A stretch of DNA of 64,000 bases, from assembly GCF_007991175.1 (NCBI RefSeq), contig NZ_BJXV01000010.1:62001-126000 (forward strand), read 5' to 3'. Shown here piece by piece: positions 16,256-25,811 of the stretch (position 1 is its first letter; the number at the start of each line of letters is the position of its first letter). Origin of the DNA: Halovibrio variabilis (GTDB taxonomy: Bacteria; Pseudomonadota; Gammaproteobacteria; Pseudomonadales; Halomonadaceae). The notes under the pieces are model-generated. The model was not told where the DNA came from, ran no database searches, and saw only the letters and a program-made list of their open reading frames with translations. A program made the position numbers and the translations under genes.

Positions 16256-17053
16256 CTAAAGCCCAAACCGCTCGCGCAACAGCACCGCTACGGCCGCTTC
16301 GCCGTGATGGCCTATCTGGCGTGCGGTACTCAGATGCCCGGCCATCTCCGGATGCGAGTTCAACATGAAGTGCGGCTCGCCCACCAGGCTCAGCATCTCG
16401 ACATCGTTGAGGTTGTCGCCAAAGGCCAGGCAGTCTTCAGGCTCAATCAAGAGTCGTTTAAGCAGGGCCGACAGCGCCACACCTTTGTTGACGCCCCCCG
16501 CCATGATCTCCAGAGACTCGCTGGTTGAGTAGGTCACGTGCAGCGAGCCGTCGCTGGTCTCACGGATCATAGTCTCGATCTTGAGCAGCGCATCGGGAGG
16601 TCCACCATAGAGAATTTTGCCGATCCCCTCGGTAGGCATCTTTTCAGGAGGCACGACCTGATAGACAAAGCCTGTGGCGGCGTGCATTTCCAGATGGCTT
16701 GGTGACTCGGCGTCGATATACCAGGCGTCATCCATATAGAGGCTTAAACGCACGCCCTCCGGGCGCGGTAGTTGAATCAACGCCGCGGCCTGCCGGGGGT
16801 CCACATGGTTGGCATCCAGCAACTGATCGTCCGGGTCGTGGGTGTAGGCGCCGTTACTGCTGATCAGATGCGCGTGCACGTCAAGCTGATCTCTGAACAC
16901 CCGCATGTCGGCATAGTGGCGGCCCGAGGCGAGCACTAAATGGTGCCCGTGGCTCACCAGCGTTCTCAGGACCTCAATGGTGTCTGCGTGTAATCGATGA
17001 TCGCTGCCCAGCAGCGTGCCATCCAGGTCAGAAACAATCAATCGCGGCGTCAT
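16256..17053 (-). CDS. Cof-type HAD-superfamily hydrolase
   Basis: Cytoplasmic phosphatase, 265 residues, normal for the Cof/YidA group. Motif I is SDLDGTLL near the N-terminus with the nucleophile Asp, motif II is LASGR, the conserved Lys lies in the GVNKGVALS region, and motif IV is FGDNLNDVEML. A type-IIB cap sits between motifs II and III. Substrates of this group are sugar phosphates and similar metabolites; the exact one is not predictable. It is a single gene at the junction of the accessory island and core genome. Confidence 0.9.
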   Translation of the reverse strand: MTPRLIVSDLDGTLLGSDHRLHADTIEVLRTLVSHGHHLVLASGRHYADMRVFRDQLDVHAHLISSNGAYTHDPDDQLLDANHVDPRQAAALIQLPRPEGVRLSLYMDDAWYIDAESPSHLEMHAATGFVYQVVPPEKMPTEGIGKILYGGPPDALLKIETMIRETSDGSLHVTYSTSESLEIMAGGVNKGVALSALLKRLLIEPEDCLAFGDNLNDVEMLSLVGEPHFMLNSHPEMAGHLSTARQIGHHGEAAVAVLLRERFGL

Positions 17054-17219
17054 AACATGCTCCCCTAAGTGAATGGTTAGCTTAACCGATCCCGCTCTGG
17101 CGGTGTAAAGCGTTAGCGTTGATGTGGGTTAATCACCATCAACTTCCGTAGCGGACAATTGGCGCAGCCTGCGGGAATCCGTATAGTGGCACCCTAACTC
17201 TCGCCAACTGATTGAGCTC

Positions 17220-19160
17220 ATGCTTCAGAACAACGCCATGCTTGCCCAGCTCAAGCAACAGATTCGTCAAACCACCCCCCGCGCTGAAGGGGTGATCAAA
17301 GCTACCGACAAAGGTTTCGGTTTTCTCGAAACCGACGACGGTGAATCCTATTTCGTGCCGCCCCCCGCCATGAAGCAAGTGCTTCACGGTGATCGGGTGG
17401 AAGCGGTTATCCACGAGAACGGTGACAAAAAGTCCGTTGCGCCCGAAAAGCTGATTGAAGCTGGGTTGGATCGGTTTGTCGCCCGCGTGCAGAAGCGCGA
17501 AGGACACCTAGCCGTGGTGCCCGACCATCCGTCGATTAAAAATGTGATCAAGGCGCGGCTTAAGAACAGCCTTGATGAAGCGACCATTGCCGATGGCGAC
17601 TGGATAGTGGCCCGCTTGGTACGCCATCCGCTGAAAACCGACGACCGCGCCTTCTTTGCCCAGATCGACGAGCTGGTTGCTAAAAGCGACGACCCGGCGG
17701 TGCCGTGGCGCGTTACGCTGGCCCGCCATGCGCTGGAGCAAGAGTGCCCTGATGCGGGCACCGACTGGCCGCTAATGGATGAAGGCCTTACCCGCGAAGA
17801 CCTGACCGCCACGCCGTTTTTCACCATTGATGGTGAAAAGACCCGCGATATGGACGATGCGCTGCACGTCGCGACTCGCGCCGAAGGCGGCTGGCAGTTG
17901 AGCGTGGCAATTGCCGACCCCACCGCCTATGTGGAAGAGGGCCATGCGGCCGATTTAGAAGCTCGCACCCGCGCCTTTACCGTCTACCTGCCCGGCCAGA
18001 ACGTTACCATGCTGCCGGAGCAGTTAGCGGACGATCTCTGCTCGCTATGGGAAGGTAAAGAGCGCCCCGCGCTGGCCTGTACGCTGAATATTAACGCCGA
18101 CGGCAGCCTGGGCGATTACCGCTTTTTTGCGGCCAACGTTAAGTCTCACGCCAAGCTCGTTTACGACAACGTTTCAGACTGGATCGAAGGTCAAGGTGAC
18201 TGGGCGCCCGCGGATGATATCGCCGAGCAGCTCACTGCACTGCGTGATTTGACCGAAGCGCGTACCGCGTGGCGTAACGAACACGCCCTGGTGTTTAAAG
18301 ACCGCCCCGATTATGTATTTGATCTGGATCCTGCGGGTAACGTATTGGCAGTGCGCACCGAAGAGCGCCGCATTGCCAATCGCATGATCGAAGAGTCGAT
18401 GATTGTGGCCAATGCCTGCTGCGCAGATTTCCTGGCTCAGCATATCGGACACGGTATCTTTAATGTGCATCGCGCCTTTGAGCCCGAAAAAGCCGAGGCT
18501 GCCCAGGAATTCCTGGCTGGTCAGGAGATCGTGGTTGAGCGCGAAGCGCTGACTGAGCTTGCCCGCTACACCGAGCTTAAGCGTGCGCTGGAAAGCCGCG
18601 ATGACGCTTGGCTGGACGCACGCCTGCGCCGCTTCCAGGGCTTCACCATGATGTCCGCCCAACCTGGCCCGCACTTTGGTTTAGGCTTGGCCGCCTACGC
18701 CACTTGGACCTCGCCGATTCGTAAGTACGGCGACATGGTCAACCACCGCCTGATCAAGCGCGTATTGAAAGGCGAACAGGCGCCTGCCGAAGCTACCCAG
18801 CAGCTCACCGAGCAGTTGACGGAGCGTCGCCGCCTGAACCGTATGGCCGAGCGCGATGTAAAAGATTGGCTCTACGTGCGTTACCTGACGCCTGCCGCGC
18901 AGAACCAGGACACTTTTGAGGCTGAGATCATGGCCATCAATCGTGGCGGTATGCGCGTGCGGTTACTGGAAAATGGCGCAACGGCGTTTGTGCCCGCCCC
19001 CTTGATGCACAGTGACCGCAGTAAAGTGGTGATTGACGATAAAGAGGGCCGTATCCAGATCGAAGGCGAAGAACGTTACAAGCTAGGCGATCCGCTACGC
19101 GTAGTGCTCACCGAAGCCCGCGAAGAGACTCGCTCGCTGGTGGCGCGCCCCGTCGTTTAA
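17220..19160 (+). CDS. rnb: Exoribonuclease II
   Basis: RNase II degrades mRNA 3' to 5' processively. The 646 residues match the family (644 in Escherichia coli). Cold-shock/OB domains occupy about 1-180. The RNB catalytic domain starts with FFTIDGEKTRDMDDALHVAT, carrying the metal-binding Asp cluster. An S1 domain ends the protein (FEAEIMAINRGGMRVRLLEN). The start at MLQNNAMLAQLKQQI aligns with the E. coli N-terminus MFQDNPLLAQLKQQ. Monocistronic, followed by a clear terminator. Confidence 0.95.
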   Translation: MLQNNAMLAQLKQQIRQTTPRAEGVIKATDKGFGFLETDDGESYFVPPPAMKQVLHGDRVEAVIHENGDKKSVAPEKLIEAGLDRFVARVQKREGHLAVVPDHPSIKNVIKARLKNSLDEATIADGDWIVARLVRHPLKTDDRAFFAQIDELVAKSDDPAVPWRVTLARHALEQECPDAGTDWPLMDEGLTREDLTATPFFTIDGEKTRDMDDALHVATRAEGGWQLSVAIADPTAYVEEGHAADLEARTRAFTVYLPGQNVTMLPEQLADDLCSLWEGKERPALACTLNINADGSLGDYRFFAANVKSHAKLVYDNVSDWIEGQGDWAPADDIAEQLTALRDLTEARTAWRNEHALVFKDRPDYVFDLDPAGNVLAVRTEERRIANRMIEESMIVANACCADFLAQHIGHGIFNVHRAFEPEKAEAAQEFLAGQEIVVEREALTELARYTELKRALESRDDAWLDARLRRFQGFTMMSAQPGPHFGLGLAAYATWTSPIRKYGDMVNHRLIKRVLKGEQAPAEATQQLTEQLTERRRLNRMAERDVKDWLYVRYLTPAAQNQDTFEAEIMAINRGGMRVRLLENGATAFVPAPLMHSDRSKVVIDDKEGRIQIEGEERYKLGDPLRVVLTEAREETRSLVARPVV

Positions 19161-19182
19161 GCTCTCAAGCGTTTGCCCTAAT

Positions 19183-19213
19183 AACAACGGCGCCTTAGGG
19201 CGCCGTTGTTGTT
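19183..19213 (+). terminator. Terminator after rnb
   Basis: AACAACGGCGCC, loop TTAG, GGCGCCGTTGTT: a perfect 12-base-pair stem followed by GTTT. It may work in both directions, serving also the convergent chemoreceptor gene that ends at 19244. Confidence 0.85.
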
Positions 19214-19243
19214 TCAGGGATTACCACTCAGTTTTCGATTGAA

Positions 19244-20869
19244 TTAGAACTCAGCTTGTTTGACAGCTGGGGACAAGGCTATGGCGGGTTTGTGCCCTGA
19301 TGCCTTGTTCAAGATTGCCTCATCTATTTGGAAAGAAGCCACCAGTTCGCGCAGCCGCCCAGCCTGCTCCTCTAGTGAAAATGCCGCCGTCGTCGACTGT
19401 TGAACCAGCGTACTATTTTGCTGAGTAGTAGAGTCCATTTCGGTAATCGCCGTATTAATCTGCTCAATGCCACTACTTTGTTCGCGAGTAGCAGAGGACA
19501 CCTCGGCCATCAGCATGGCGAGGCGCTGGATCATCGCTTCCGTTTCTCCAATCGTTGTTGCTCCGCGCTCCGCTTGATCAGAACACAGCTTTATTTTGCT
19601 ACGCGTATCATCCAGCATGCTGCGAATCTCGCTGGCTGACGCGGCACTGCGGCTTGCCAGCGAACGAACTTCGGTTGCCACTACCGCAAACCCACGACCT
19701 TTCTCACCGGCACGCGCTGCTTCCACGGAGGCATTCAGGGCCAGAATATTGGTCTGAAAGGCGATCGCATCGATGGCCTCAACGATCTTGTTCATACTGA
19801 GCGAGGCGGCCGTCACTTCACGCATCAACTCCACGCTAAGCGCGACTTCCTCACCGCCACTCTGCATCTGCTGTGACGCACTATGGGCCAGCGTATCGGC
19901 CTCTTTGGTTGAATCGCTGTTCTGGCGAACCGTTGCCGTCATCTCTTCCATGCTGGAAGCTGTTTCTTGCAAGGCAGCCGCTTGCTGCTCAGTACGAGCG
20001 GCGAGCTCCTGCCCGCCTTGGGCTATCTCATTGGCCCCGTTCAGGACATTTTCGCTCGAGTCGCGCAGTGAAGCGACCAGAGTAGTGAGTTCCTTGCTCA
20101 TTTCGGCCATGGAGACCAATAGCTGAGTGGTTTCATCACGCCCTGTGGCAACGATATCGTGGCGCAGATCGCCTTCCGCTACGCGCTGGGCAACCTCAAC
20201 CGCTCGCCGCAAGGGCAGCACGATACTACGCGTAATGGCAATGGCCAGTGCCGCAGCCATCAACAGCGCCACCCCGGCGAAGATACACAGTTGCCAAAGT
20301 GCCAAGCGGTACTCCGCGTTTATCGCCTCGTTCGCGGCGTTAACGCCCGAATCAGCCACCAGGCTGATTTCGTCCGCCAGCTCCGCCAGCCGGTAAATAC
20401 TTTCTTTATGCTCACCGAAAGCCTGGTTGGCTTGGGAGGTATCAGCAATGCTACCTCGCTCAATCTGACGATACACCGCCATGAAGCCCTCTTCGTAACC
20501 CTGAAGAGCATTTTGTGCCTGTTGGTACAGTGCCCCCAGGCTTTCTTGATCAGCAATTTGGCTGCCTAACTGAAAGGCGGTCTGGATGTCCTCTACTGTC
20601 GTAGCCCAACGCTGCTGATAGTCCACTACCCGCTCGGGACTGTCGATATTGATAAAGATATCCTTTTCAAAGCGTCGTGCAAGCAACGCCAACCGCTGAA
20701 TCTCCGCAGCATTGCTGGCTAGGGCCACATCCGTGTCCAAGGTTTTTTGAGCCGTATCCTTAGTGACGGTGATCCCTACCACCCCCGCCACTAACGTGCC
20801 CAAGAGAAATAGCGAAACCAAGCCAAAAGCCAATGCTAGTCGTGTACCGATCTTGAAACGTGAAAGCAT
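19244..20869 (-). CDS. Methyl-accepting chemotaxis protein
   Basis: Chemoreceptor of 541 residues. Membrane helix 1 is at about 11-33, a helical periplasmic sensor of roughly 150 residues (four-helix-bundle type; [12 protein letters not shown] is typical) follows, and helix 2 ([20 protein letters not shown]) is at about 190-210. HAMP comes next, then the signalling domain with the hairpin tip [20 protein letters not shown]. No CheR-tethering pentapeptide is seen at the C-terminus (ends KQAEF). The ligand is unknown. A textbook FliA promoter precedes it, which validates FliA-type control in this genome and supports the same reading for the island promoters. Confidence 0.93.
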   Translation of the reverse strand: MLSRFKIGTRLALAFGLVSLFLLGTLVAGVVGITVTKDTAQKTLDTDVALASNAAEIQRLALLARRFEKDIFINIDSPERVVDYQQRWATTVEDIQTAFQLGSQIADQESLGALYQQAQNALQGYEEGFMAVYRQIERGSIADTSQANQAFGEHKESIYRLAELADEISLVADSGVNAANEAINAEYRLALWQLCIFAGVALLMAAALAIAITRSIVLPLRRAVEVAQRVAEGDLRHDIVATGRDETTQLLVSMAEMSKELTTLVASLRDSSENVLNGANEIAQGGQELAARTEQQAAALQETASSMEEMTATVRQNSDSTKEADTLAHSASQQMQSGGEEVALSVELMREVTAASLSMNKIVEAIDAIAFQTNILALNASVEAARAGEKGRGFAVVATEVRSLASRSAASASEIRSMLDDTRSKIKLCSDQAERGATTIGETEAMIQRLAMLMAEVSSATREQSSGIEQINTAITEMDSTTQQNSTLVQQSTTAAFSLEEQAGRLRELVASFQIDEAILNKASGHKPAIALSPAVKQAEF

Positions 20870-20900
20870 AGAAACTTCCTAGTGAATAAGAGAGGTATAG

Positions 20901-20927
20901 ATATCGGCCCCCCAAAAGTAACCTTTA
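20901..20927 (-). promoter_or_regulatory. FliA (sigma-28) promoter of the chemoreceptor gene
   Basis: On the minus strand TAAA (20927-20924), 15 bases, then GCCGATAT (20908-20901), close to the FliA consensus. It sits about 32 bases upstream of the ATG at 20869. Because the gene is a chemoreceptor, this is an internal positive control for the promoter motif. Confidence 0.85.
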
Positions 20928-21102
20928 ATTCTATATATATAACAAATATTACTAATATATAGCTCCCTTACCCTGGTTGGAGGAAGTATCCACCCTTGCA
21001 GCGCTCGGTTTTCACACTGCTGCTTGCAAACGCCGCTGTCGCCAAACTGACTTATTTCTCCCCTATGGTGAAACGATGACACTTTTAGGTTTGGAGGTTA
21101 GC

Positions 21103-22221
21103 TTGCACATTGCCGACGTGACGATGTTTTATGCCCCCGCCAGCGGCGGCGTGCGTACGTATTTACAGGCCAAGCACCGCGTTTTTTCGCGCCTCCCTCA
21201 ACTGCGTACCAGCCTGCTGGTGCCGGGCGCTGAGCGGGATAGTCTGGGCGACCATCACACTTTACCGGCGCTCCACCTGCCCCTAGGCCAGGGCTATCGA
21301 TTCCCGCTGCGGCGCACGCCCTGGCGCGATGCGTTGATTGATTTAAAGCCCGATATTATCGAGGCGGGGGACCCTTACGTGACCGCCTGGGCGACGCTGG
21401 AAGCGGGCCAGCGACTGGGTGTGCCGGTAGTCGGTTTTTACCACTCAGACCTACCGCGCTTAATGGGCGACCGCTTTGGCCGCTACGCTGAGAAACGCTT
21501 AATTCGCTACGTGGCTCATCTCTATCGCCAGTTTGATAGCGTGCTGGCGCCCTGTCACGCGATGGCCAACCGGTTAGAGGAATGGGGTGTACACAACGTT
21601 CGCGTTCAGCCATTAGGTGTCGACTTAAGCCAATTTCACCCGCAGCAATACGACGCTACTTTTCGCCACAGCATGGGCATACCCAACGATAAAAGGCTGC
21701 TGATCTTTGTAGGCCGCAATTCCCGCGAGAAAAATATTGATGTGCTGCTGGAGACAATGCGGCAGCTAGGCCGCGCTTATCATTTATTGCTGATGGGCCC
21801 TGGTATGCCGCATCAGGTTCCCAGCAACGTTACCGTCGTGGATCGCTGTTGCGGCGCTCACGAGGTGGCAAAAGCACTCGCCAGTAGCGATGCACTGGTC
21901 CACGCGGGCACCCGCGAAACCTTCGGCTTAATCGCCCAGGAAGCGATGGCCAGTGGGATTCCCGTGGTGGCCGCACGCGCCGGGGCACTGGCAGAAAATG
22001 TGCCGCTGGGAGCAGGCATTCTGTGTCGACCGCTTGACCCTAGCGCCATGACCGAGGCTTGCCTGGCACTGTTCAGCAACGACGTCGCCGCTAGCGGGCG
22101 CTATGCACGCCGCCATGTGGAGCGTCATTTCAACTGGGATAGCGTTATCTACGCATTGCTTGATCACTATCATTCTCTTTGTCACGGTAGCCAGCAGTAT
22201 GCTCTCCCCCAACACCGATAA
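21103..22221 (+). CDS. GT4-family glycosyltransferase
   Basis: Cytoplasmic, membrane-associated nucleotide-sugar transferase of the GT-B fold, 372 residues. The N-terminal half starts HIADVTMFYAPASGGVRTYL. The C-terminal half holds LLIFVGRNSREKNIDVLLE and the donor site HAGTRETFGLIAQEAMASGI. I chose the TTG at 21103 because GGAGG lies 5 bases upstream and homologues begin at IADVTMFYAP; an ATG at 21076 lacks a good ribosome site. It overlaps the start of the next gene by 23 bases. Together they probably make and move a surface glycolipid; the acceptor is unknown. Confidence 0.85.
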   Translation: MHIADVTMFYAPASGGVRTYLQAKHRVFSRLPQLRTSLLVPGAERDSLGDHHTLPALHLPLGQGYRFPLRRTPWRDALIDLKPDIIEAGDPYVTAWATLEAGQRLGVPVVGFYHSDLPRLMGDRFGRYAEKRLIRYVAHLYRQFDSVLAPCHAMANRLEEWGVHNVRVQPLGVDLSQFHPQQYDATFRHSMGIPNDKRLLIFVGRNSREKNIDVLLETMRQLGRAYHLLLMGPGMPHQVPSNVTVVDRCCGAHEVAKALASSDALVHAGTRETFGLIAQEAMASGIPVVAARAGALAENVPLGAGILCRPLDPSAMTEACLALFSNDVAASGRYARRHVERHFNWDSVIYALLDHYHSLCHGSQQYALPQHR

Positions 22222-23221
22222 TCGTCGGCTGTTCAAATGGCGCCCAGTGCATGGCGTGATGATCGCCATAGCGCTGATGGCGCCGCTACTGCTCACCGCT
22301 TGGCTGGGTGGTGCTGAGGCACTGCAGCGCGTCAAACACTTCCCGCTTAGCTTGCTCGTACTCATGCTGGCGCTTGCTTTTACTTGCTGGAACCTCAATG
22401 CGGCAAGGTTACGGCTAATGCTGGGCGGCCGTGCCGGGCCACTTGGCCAACGCGGCGCGCTAGGCATTGAGCTGGCCTCCAAATTCGCCCTTTGCGCCAC
22501 CCCAGGCGGCAGCGGTGGCCCCGCCACGCTGCTTTTGCTGCTGGCCCAGCGAGGCTTTCCAGCGGCCAAAGGTGCCGGGGTATTTTTGGTTGATCAAGGC
22601 TGCGACCTGCTGTTCTTTATTGCCATGTTGAGTGGACTGGTGCTGTTTTCATTGGTCAGCGACACCCAGTGGCCCCATCAAGCCTTGGTACAGTGGGCGC
22701 TGGTCGGCTTAGCCTTAGTCGCAGCGCTGGTCAGCATTGTGATGGGCTTTTTACCCCGCCTATTACGCTCAAGAAGCCTGAAAGCCCCTTGGCCAAGCCG
22801 TTATCGTCGCCGTTGGTTGGTGCGCCGTTTATTGAGGTGTCGCTATGCGCTAAAGATCACGCTTTCGCTGCCACGTACCACGCTGCTTGCCATGATGCTG
22901 CTGACCACAGCCCACTGGCTAATGCGCTATAGCTTGCTCTATTTAGCGGTGCTGGGAGTGGGTGGTCATGCCGATTGGATGTGGACGTTTCTAACCCAGA
23001 TGCTGGCCATGGCCGCCAGTCAGTTTAGTTTTCTACCCGGCGGCGCGGGGGCGGCTGAAGTCGGTGTGGGCGGCCTATTGTTACCTTTGATGGAGCGTGA
23101 CCAGGCCGCCGCCGCGGTATTGGTGTGGCGGCTAGTGAGTTACCACCTCTACTTAGCGGCGGGCGCACCGCTGTTTATTTTATATAGCTACCGACTGCTA
23201 CGCCGCTCGCCGACAGCGTAG
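22199..23221 (+). CDS. Flippase-like integral membrane protein (LPG-synthase TM / YbhN family)
   Basis: Polytopic inner-membrane protein, 340 residues, about eight hydrophobic segments. The family signatures are clear: ASKFALCATPGGSGGPATLL in the middle and QFSFLPGGAGAAEVGVGGLL near the end, as in lysylphosphatidylglycerol-synthase membrane domains without the catalytic domain. Such proteins are thought to flip or bind lipids. The ATG at 22199 overlaps the glycosyltransferase gene, suggesting coupling; a frame extension to 22103 is unlikely because it lies in that gene. A joint role in glycolipid synthesis is inference. Confidence 0.82.
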   Translation: MLSPNTDNRRLFKWRPVHGVMIAIALMAPLLLTAWLGGAEALQRVKHFPLSLLVLMLALAFTCWNLNAARLRLMLGGRAGPLGQRGALGIELASKFALCATPGGSGGPATLLLLLAQRGFPAAKGAGVFLVDQGCDLLFFIAMLSGLVLFSLVSDTQWPHQALVQWALVGLALVAALVSIVMGFLPRLLRSRSLKAPWPSRYRRRWLVRRLLRCRYALKITLSLPRTTLLAMMLLTTAHWLMRYSLLYLAVLGVGGHADWMWTFLTQMLAMAASQFSFLPGGAGAAEVGVGGLLLPLMERDQAAAAVLVWRLVSYHLYLAAGAPLFILYSYRLLRRSPTA

Positions 23222-23285
23222 CGGTGATCCGACAAGACAGGCAGGCGTAGCACTTTCTAAGGGCACGGGGTTGCCAATAATGCTG

Positions 23286-23317
23286 AAATATGTGTAAATA
23301 TACGAATAAGCATATTT
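23286..23317. promoter_or_regulatory. AT-rich inverted repeat, candidate ArsR-family operator
   Basis: AAATATG at 23286-23292 is repeated inverted as CATATTT at 23311-23317, in a strongly AT-rich promoter region 30-60 bases before the reductase gene. ArsR/SmtB repressors bind AT-rich interrupted palindromes of this kind, and an ArsR-type gene lies just downstream of the reductase. Confidence 0.4.
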
Positions 23318-23348
23318 ATATATTTCTATATGTATAGAGGAAAACAGC

Positions 23349-24482
23349 ATGTCAACACCCGAACAAGCGTTAGCCGCTCCCCTTTTTGAATCCTTCACCA
23401 TGGGGCCAGTCACCCTGGCTAACCGCATCGTCATGGCCCCCATGACACGCAACCAGTCACCCAATGGCATACCGGGCGACAACGTGGCGGCCTACTATCG
23501 CAGTCGCGCCGAAGGGGGCGTTGGGCTGATCATTACTGAGGGCACCTATATTGATCATCCCGGCGCCAACGGCTACCCGGACGTCCCCGCCTTTCATGGC
23601 GAGCAGTCACTGGCTGGCTGGCAGCGCGTTGTAGAGGGTGTTCACGCCGCCGGTGGAAAGATTGTTCCGCAACTATGGCACGTAGGCCGTGAACGCCGCC
23701 CAGGCGTCGAGCCGGATACTAGCGTACCCGGTTTTGGCCCGATGGCGATCAGTGAAGACGGCGTAGAAGTTGTCCGCGCCATGACCGAACAGGACATGCT
23801 TGACGTGGCGGCTTCCTTTGCTCGCGCCGCGAGCGATGCTCAACGCCTTGGCTTTGATGGCATCGAGCTACATGGCGCCCACGGCTATTTGATTGACCAG
23901 TTCCTATGGTCTGAGAGCAATCAGCGTACAGATGCCTATGGCGGTAGCCCGGAAAATCGACTGCGCTTTCCACGCATGATCGTACGCGCCGTGCGTAAGG
24001 CAGTTGGTCCGGATTTTCCCATCCTCTTCCGCTTCTCTCAATGGAAGCTGTCTGATTACACGGCCATCATTGCTGAAACGCCCGAGGCGCTGGGCGAGCT
24101 CCTCAAGCCGTTAGCCGATGACGGTGTCGACATCTTTCATGCCAGTACGCGCCGCGTCTGGGAACCCGGCTTTGCAGGCAGTGACAAAACGCTGGCGAGC
24201 TTGACCCGGGAATTGACCGGCAAGCCGGTTATCGCCGTGGGTAGCGTGGGGCTGGACAAGACGTTCCGCACCGGCCACTTCACGCGCACGGAAGACCCGA
24301 CCTCGAAAAGCCGCGTCAATGTCGAAGAGCTGGCAATGTGGCGCTCGCGCAATGATTTTGATCTGATCGCCATTGGCCGCGCCCTGCTCTCTGACCCTCA
24401 ATGGGCCAACAAAGTGCGTGATGGGCGTCTTCAAGAGCTTTCGGATTTTGACAGCAGCGCCCTTGAAGAACTGGTGAGTTGA
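23349..24482 (+). CDS. Old-Yellow-Enzyme-family NADH:flavin oxidoreductase
   Basis: FMN enzyme of 377 residues, a TIM barrel that reduces activated C=C bonds or nitro compounds with NAD(P)H. Visible family features are NRIVMAPMTRNQSPNGIPGD at the N-terminus, the substrate-binding region QLWHVGR, the flavin/active-site segment FDGIELHGAHGYLIDQFL, and FDLIAIGRALLSDPQWANKV near the end. The adjacent ArsR-type regulator and an operator-like palindrome upstream suggest repression relieved by an electrophile or oxidant. The physiological substrate is unknown. Confidence 0.9.
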   Translation: MSTPEQALAAPLFESFTMGPVTLANRIVMAPMTRNQSPNGIPGDNVAAYYRSRAEGGVGLIITEGTYIDHPGANGYPDVPAFHGEQSLAGWQRVVEGVHAAGGKIVPQLWHVGRERRPGVEPDTSVPGFGPMAISEDGVEVVRAMTEQDMLDVAASFARAASDAQRLGFDGIELHGAHGYLIDQFLWSESNQRTDAYGGSPENRLRFPRMIVRAVRKAVGPDFPILFRFSQWKLSDYTAIIAETPEALGELLKPLADDGVDIFHASTRRVWEPGFAGSDKTLASLTRELTGKPVIAVGSVGLDKTFRTGHFTRTEDPTSKSRVNVEELAMWRSRNDFDLIAIGRALLSDPQWANKVRDGRLQELSDFDSSALEELVS

Positions 24483-24490
24483 TACACGTT

Positions 24491-24516
24491 GGTCAGGCTG
24501 CCTCGGCAGCCTGACC
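24491..24516 (+). terminator. Hairpin between the reductase and arsR-type genes
   Basis: GGTCAGGCTGC, loop CTCG, GCAGCCTGACC: a perfect 11-base-pair stem starting 9 bases after the reductase stop. The following bases (GTTAAAGCG) hold only a weak T-run. It probably reduces readthrough into the regulator gene. Confidence 0.7.
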
Positions 24517-24560
24517 GTTAAAGCGTATACTGATCGGGCTCTCAACGCCTGGACGTTTTC

Positions 24561-24860
24561 ATGGATATCAATACCGTTTTAAGTGCGCTTGCTAACCCGG
24601 TGCGCCTCGACATTCTATCCTGGCTCAAGGAGCCAGAGCGCCACTTTCCGCAGCAGAAGGATACCGCGCCGGCAGGGGGAATCTGTGTCAGTCACATTCG
24701 TGAAAAGACCGGCCTTTCCCAGCCGACCATTTCGCTGTATCTCTCGACGCTCTCCCGCGCCGGCCTCGTCTCATCCGAACGGGTTGGACAGTGGACCTAT
24801 TACCGCTATGAGCGTGACGTTGTCGACGCCTTTTTAAATGAGCTGAGCCAACGGCTGTAG
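24561..24860 (+). CDS. ArsR-family transcriptional regulator
   Basis: Winged-helix repressor of 99 residues. The family opening LSALANPVRLDILSWL is followed by the recognition helix KTGLSQPTISLYLSTLSRAG and the wing ERVGQWTYYRY. A single Cys lies in GICVSHI, just before the recognition helices, and could serve redox or electrophile sensing rather than metal binding, since the usual multi-Cys/His metal site is not seen. It is probably the regulator of the reductase gene upstream; that link is inferred from adjacency. Confidence 0.87.
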   Translation: MDINTVLSALANPVRLDILSWLKEPERHFPQQKDTAPAGGICVSHIREKTGLSQPTISLYLSTLSRAGLVSSERVGQWTYYRYERDVVDAFLNELSQRL

Positions 24861-24885
24861 GATCAATAAACATTGGCTAAAAAAT

Positions 24886-24909
24886 AAGGGCGCCCCGAGG
24901 GGCGCCCTT
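24886..24909. terminator. Bidirectional terminator between arsR-type gene and sucD
   Basis: AAGGGCGCCCC and GGGGCGCCCTT form an almost loopless 11-base-pair GC-rich hairpin with A/T-rich flanks on both sides (AAAAAT before, AT after). It lies between the ends of two convergent genes and can serve both. Confidence 0.85.
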
Positions 24910-24938
24910 ATAGCGTGCGACTAACGTCAGTGGCTAAC

Positions 24939-25811
24939 TTACCAGCCAGTCACTTTTTTCAGCGCATCGCCGATTTCAGCCAACGAACGCACGGTTTGAA
25001 CGCCGGCGTCTTCAAGGGCAGCAAACTTCTCGTCAGCGGTGCCTTTACCGCCAGAAATGATTGCGCCCGCGTGGCCCATACGCTTGCCAGGAGGAGCAGT
25101 CACACCGGCAATGTAGGCAATCACTGGCTTAGAAACGTTGGCTTTAATATAAGCCGCTGCTTCTTCTTCCGCCGTGCCGCCGATTTCACCGATCATAACG
25201 ATGGCTTCGGTTTTCGGGTCTTTTTCGAACATCTCAAGGATGTCGATAAAGTTGGAACCTGGAATCGGATCGCCACCGATACCCACACAGGTCGACTGAC
25301 CAAAACCGTGATCAGTGGTCTGCTTAACCGCTTCATAGGTCAAAGTACCTGAACGCGATACGATGCCGACACGGCCCGGCTGGTGAATGTGGCCCGGCAT
25401 AATGCCGATTTTGCATTCGCCCGGGGTGATAACACCGGGGCAGTTCGGGCCGATCAGGCGTACGCCTAGCTCGTCGCACTTCACTTTGGCTTCGAGCATG
25501 TCTAGCGTGGCGATGCCTTCGGTAATGCACACAATCAGCTTGATACCGGCGTTGGCCGCTTCAAGGATGGAGTCTTTACAGAACGGTGCTGGCACGTAAA
25601 TCACGCTAGCTTCCGCGCCGGTTTTCTCTACCGCTTCTTTCACGGTGTTGAAAACAGGCAGACCAAGGTGCTGTTGGCCGCCTTTGCCCGGCGTCACACC
25701 ACCGACCATTTGCGTACCGTAGGCAATCGCCTGCTCGGAGTGGAACGTGCCTTGGCCACCGGTAAAGCCCTGGCAGATGACCTTGGTGTTCTTATCGATC
25801 AGGATGCTCAT
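24939..25811 (-). CDS. sucD: Succinate-CoA ligase, alpha subunit
   Basis: Catalyses, with SucC, succinyl-CoA + NDP + Pi to succinate + CoA + NTP in the TCA cycle. The length of 290 residues is typical. The N-terminal CoA-binding Rossmann domain has [16 protein letters not shown] and [15 protein letters not shown]. The ligase domain carries the active-site His in [20 protein letters not shown]. Its ATG shares one base with the sucC stop (TAATG), a standard coupling. Last gene of the TCA block, followed by a strong terminator. Confidence 0.97.
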   Translation of the reverse strand: MSILIDKNTKVICQGFTGGQGTFHSEQAIAYGTQMVGGVTPGKGGQQHLGLPVFNTVKEAVEKTGAEASVIYVPAPFCKDSILEAANAGIKLIVCITEGIATLDMLEAKVKCDELGVRLIGPNCPGVITPGECKIGIMPGHIHQPGRVGIVSRSGTLTYEAVKQTTDHGFGQSTCVGIGGDPIPGSNFIDILEMFEKDPKTEAIVMIGEIGGTAEEEAAAYIKANVSKPVIAYIAGVTAPPGKRMGHAGAIISGGKGTADEKFAALEDAGVQTVRSLAEIGDALKKVTGW

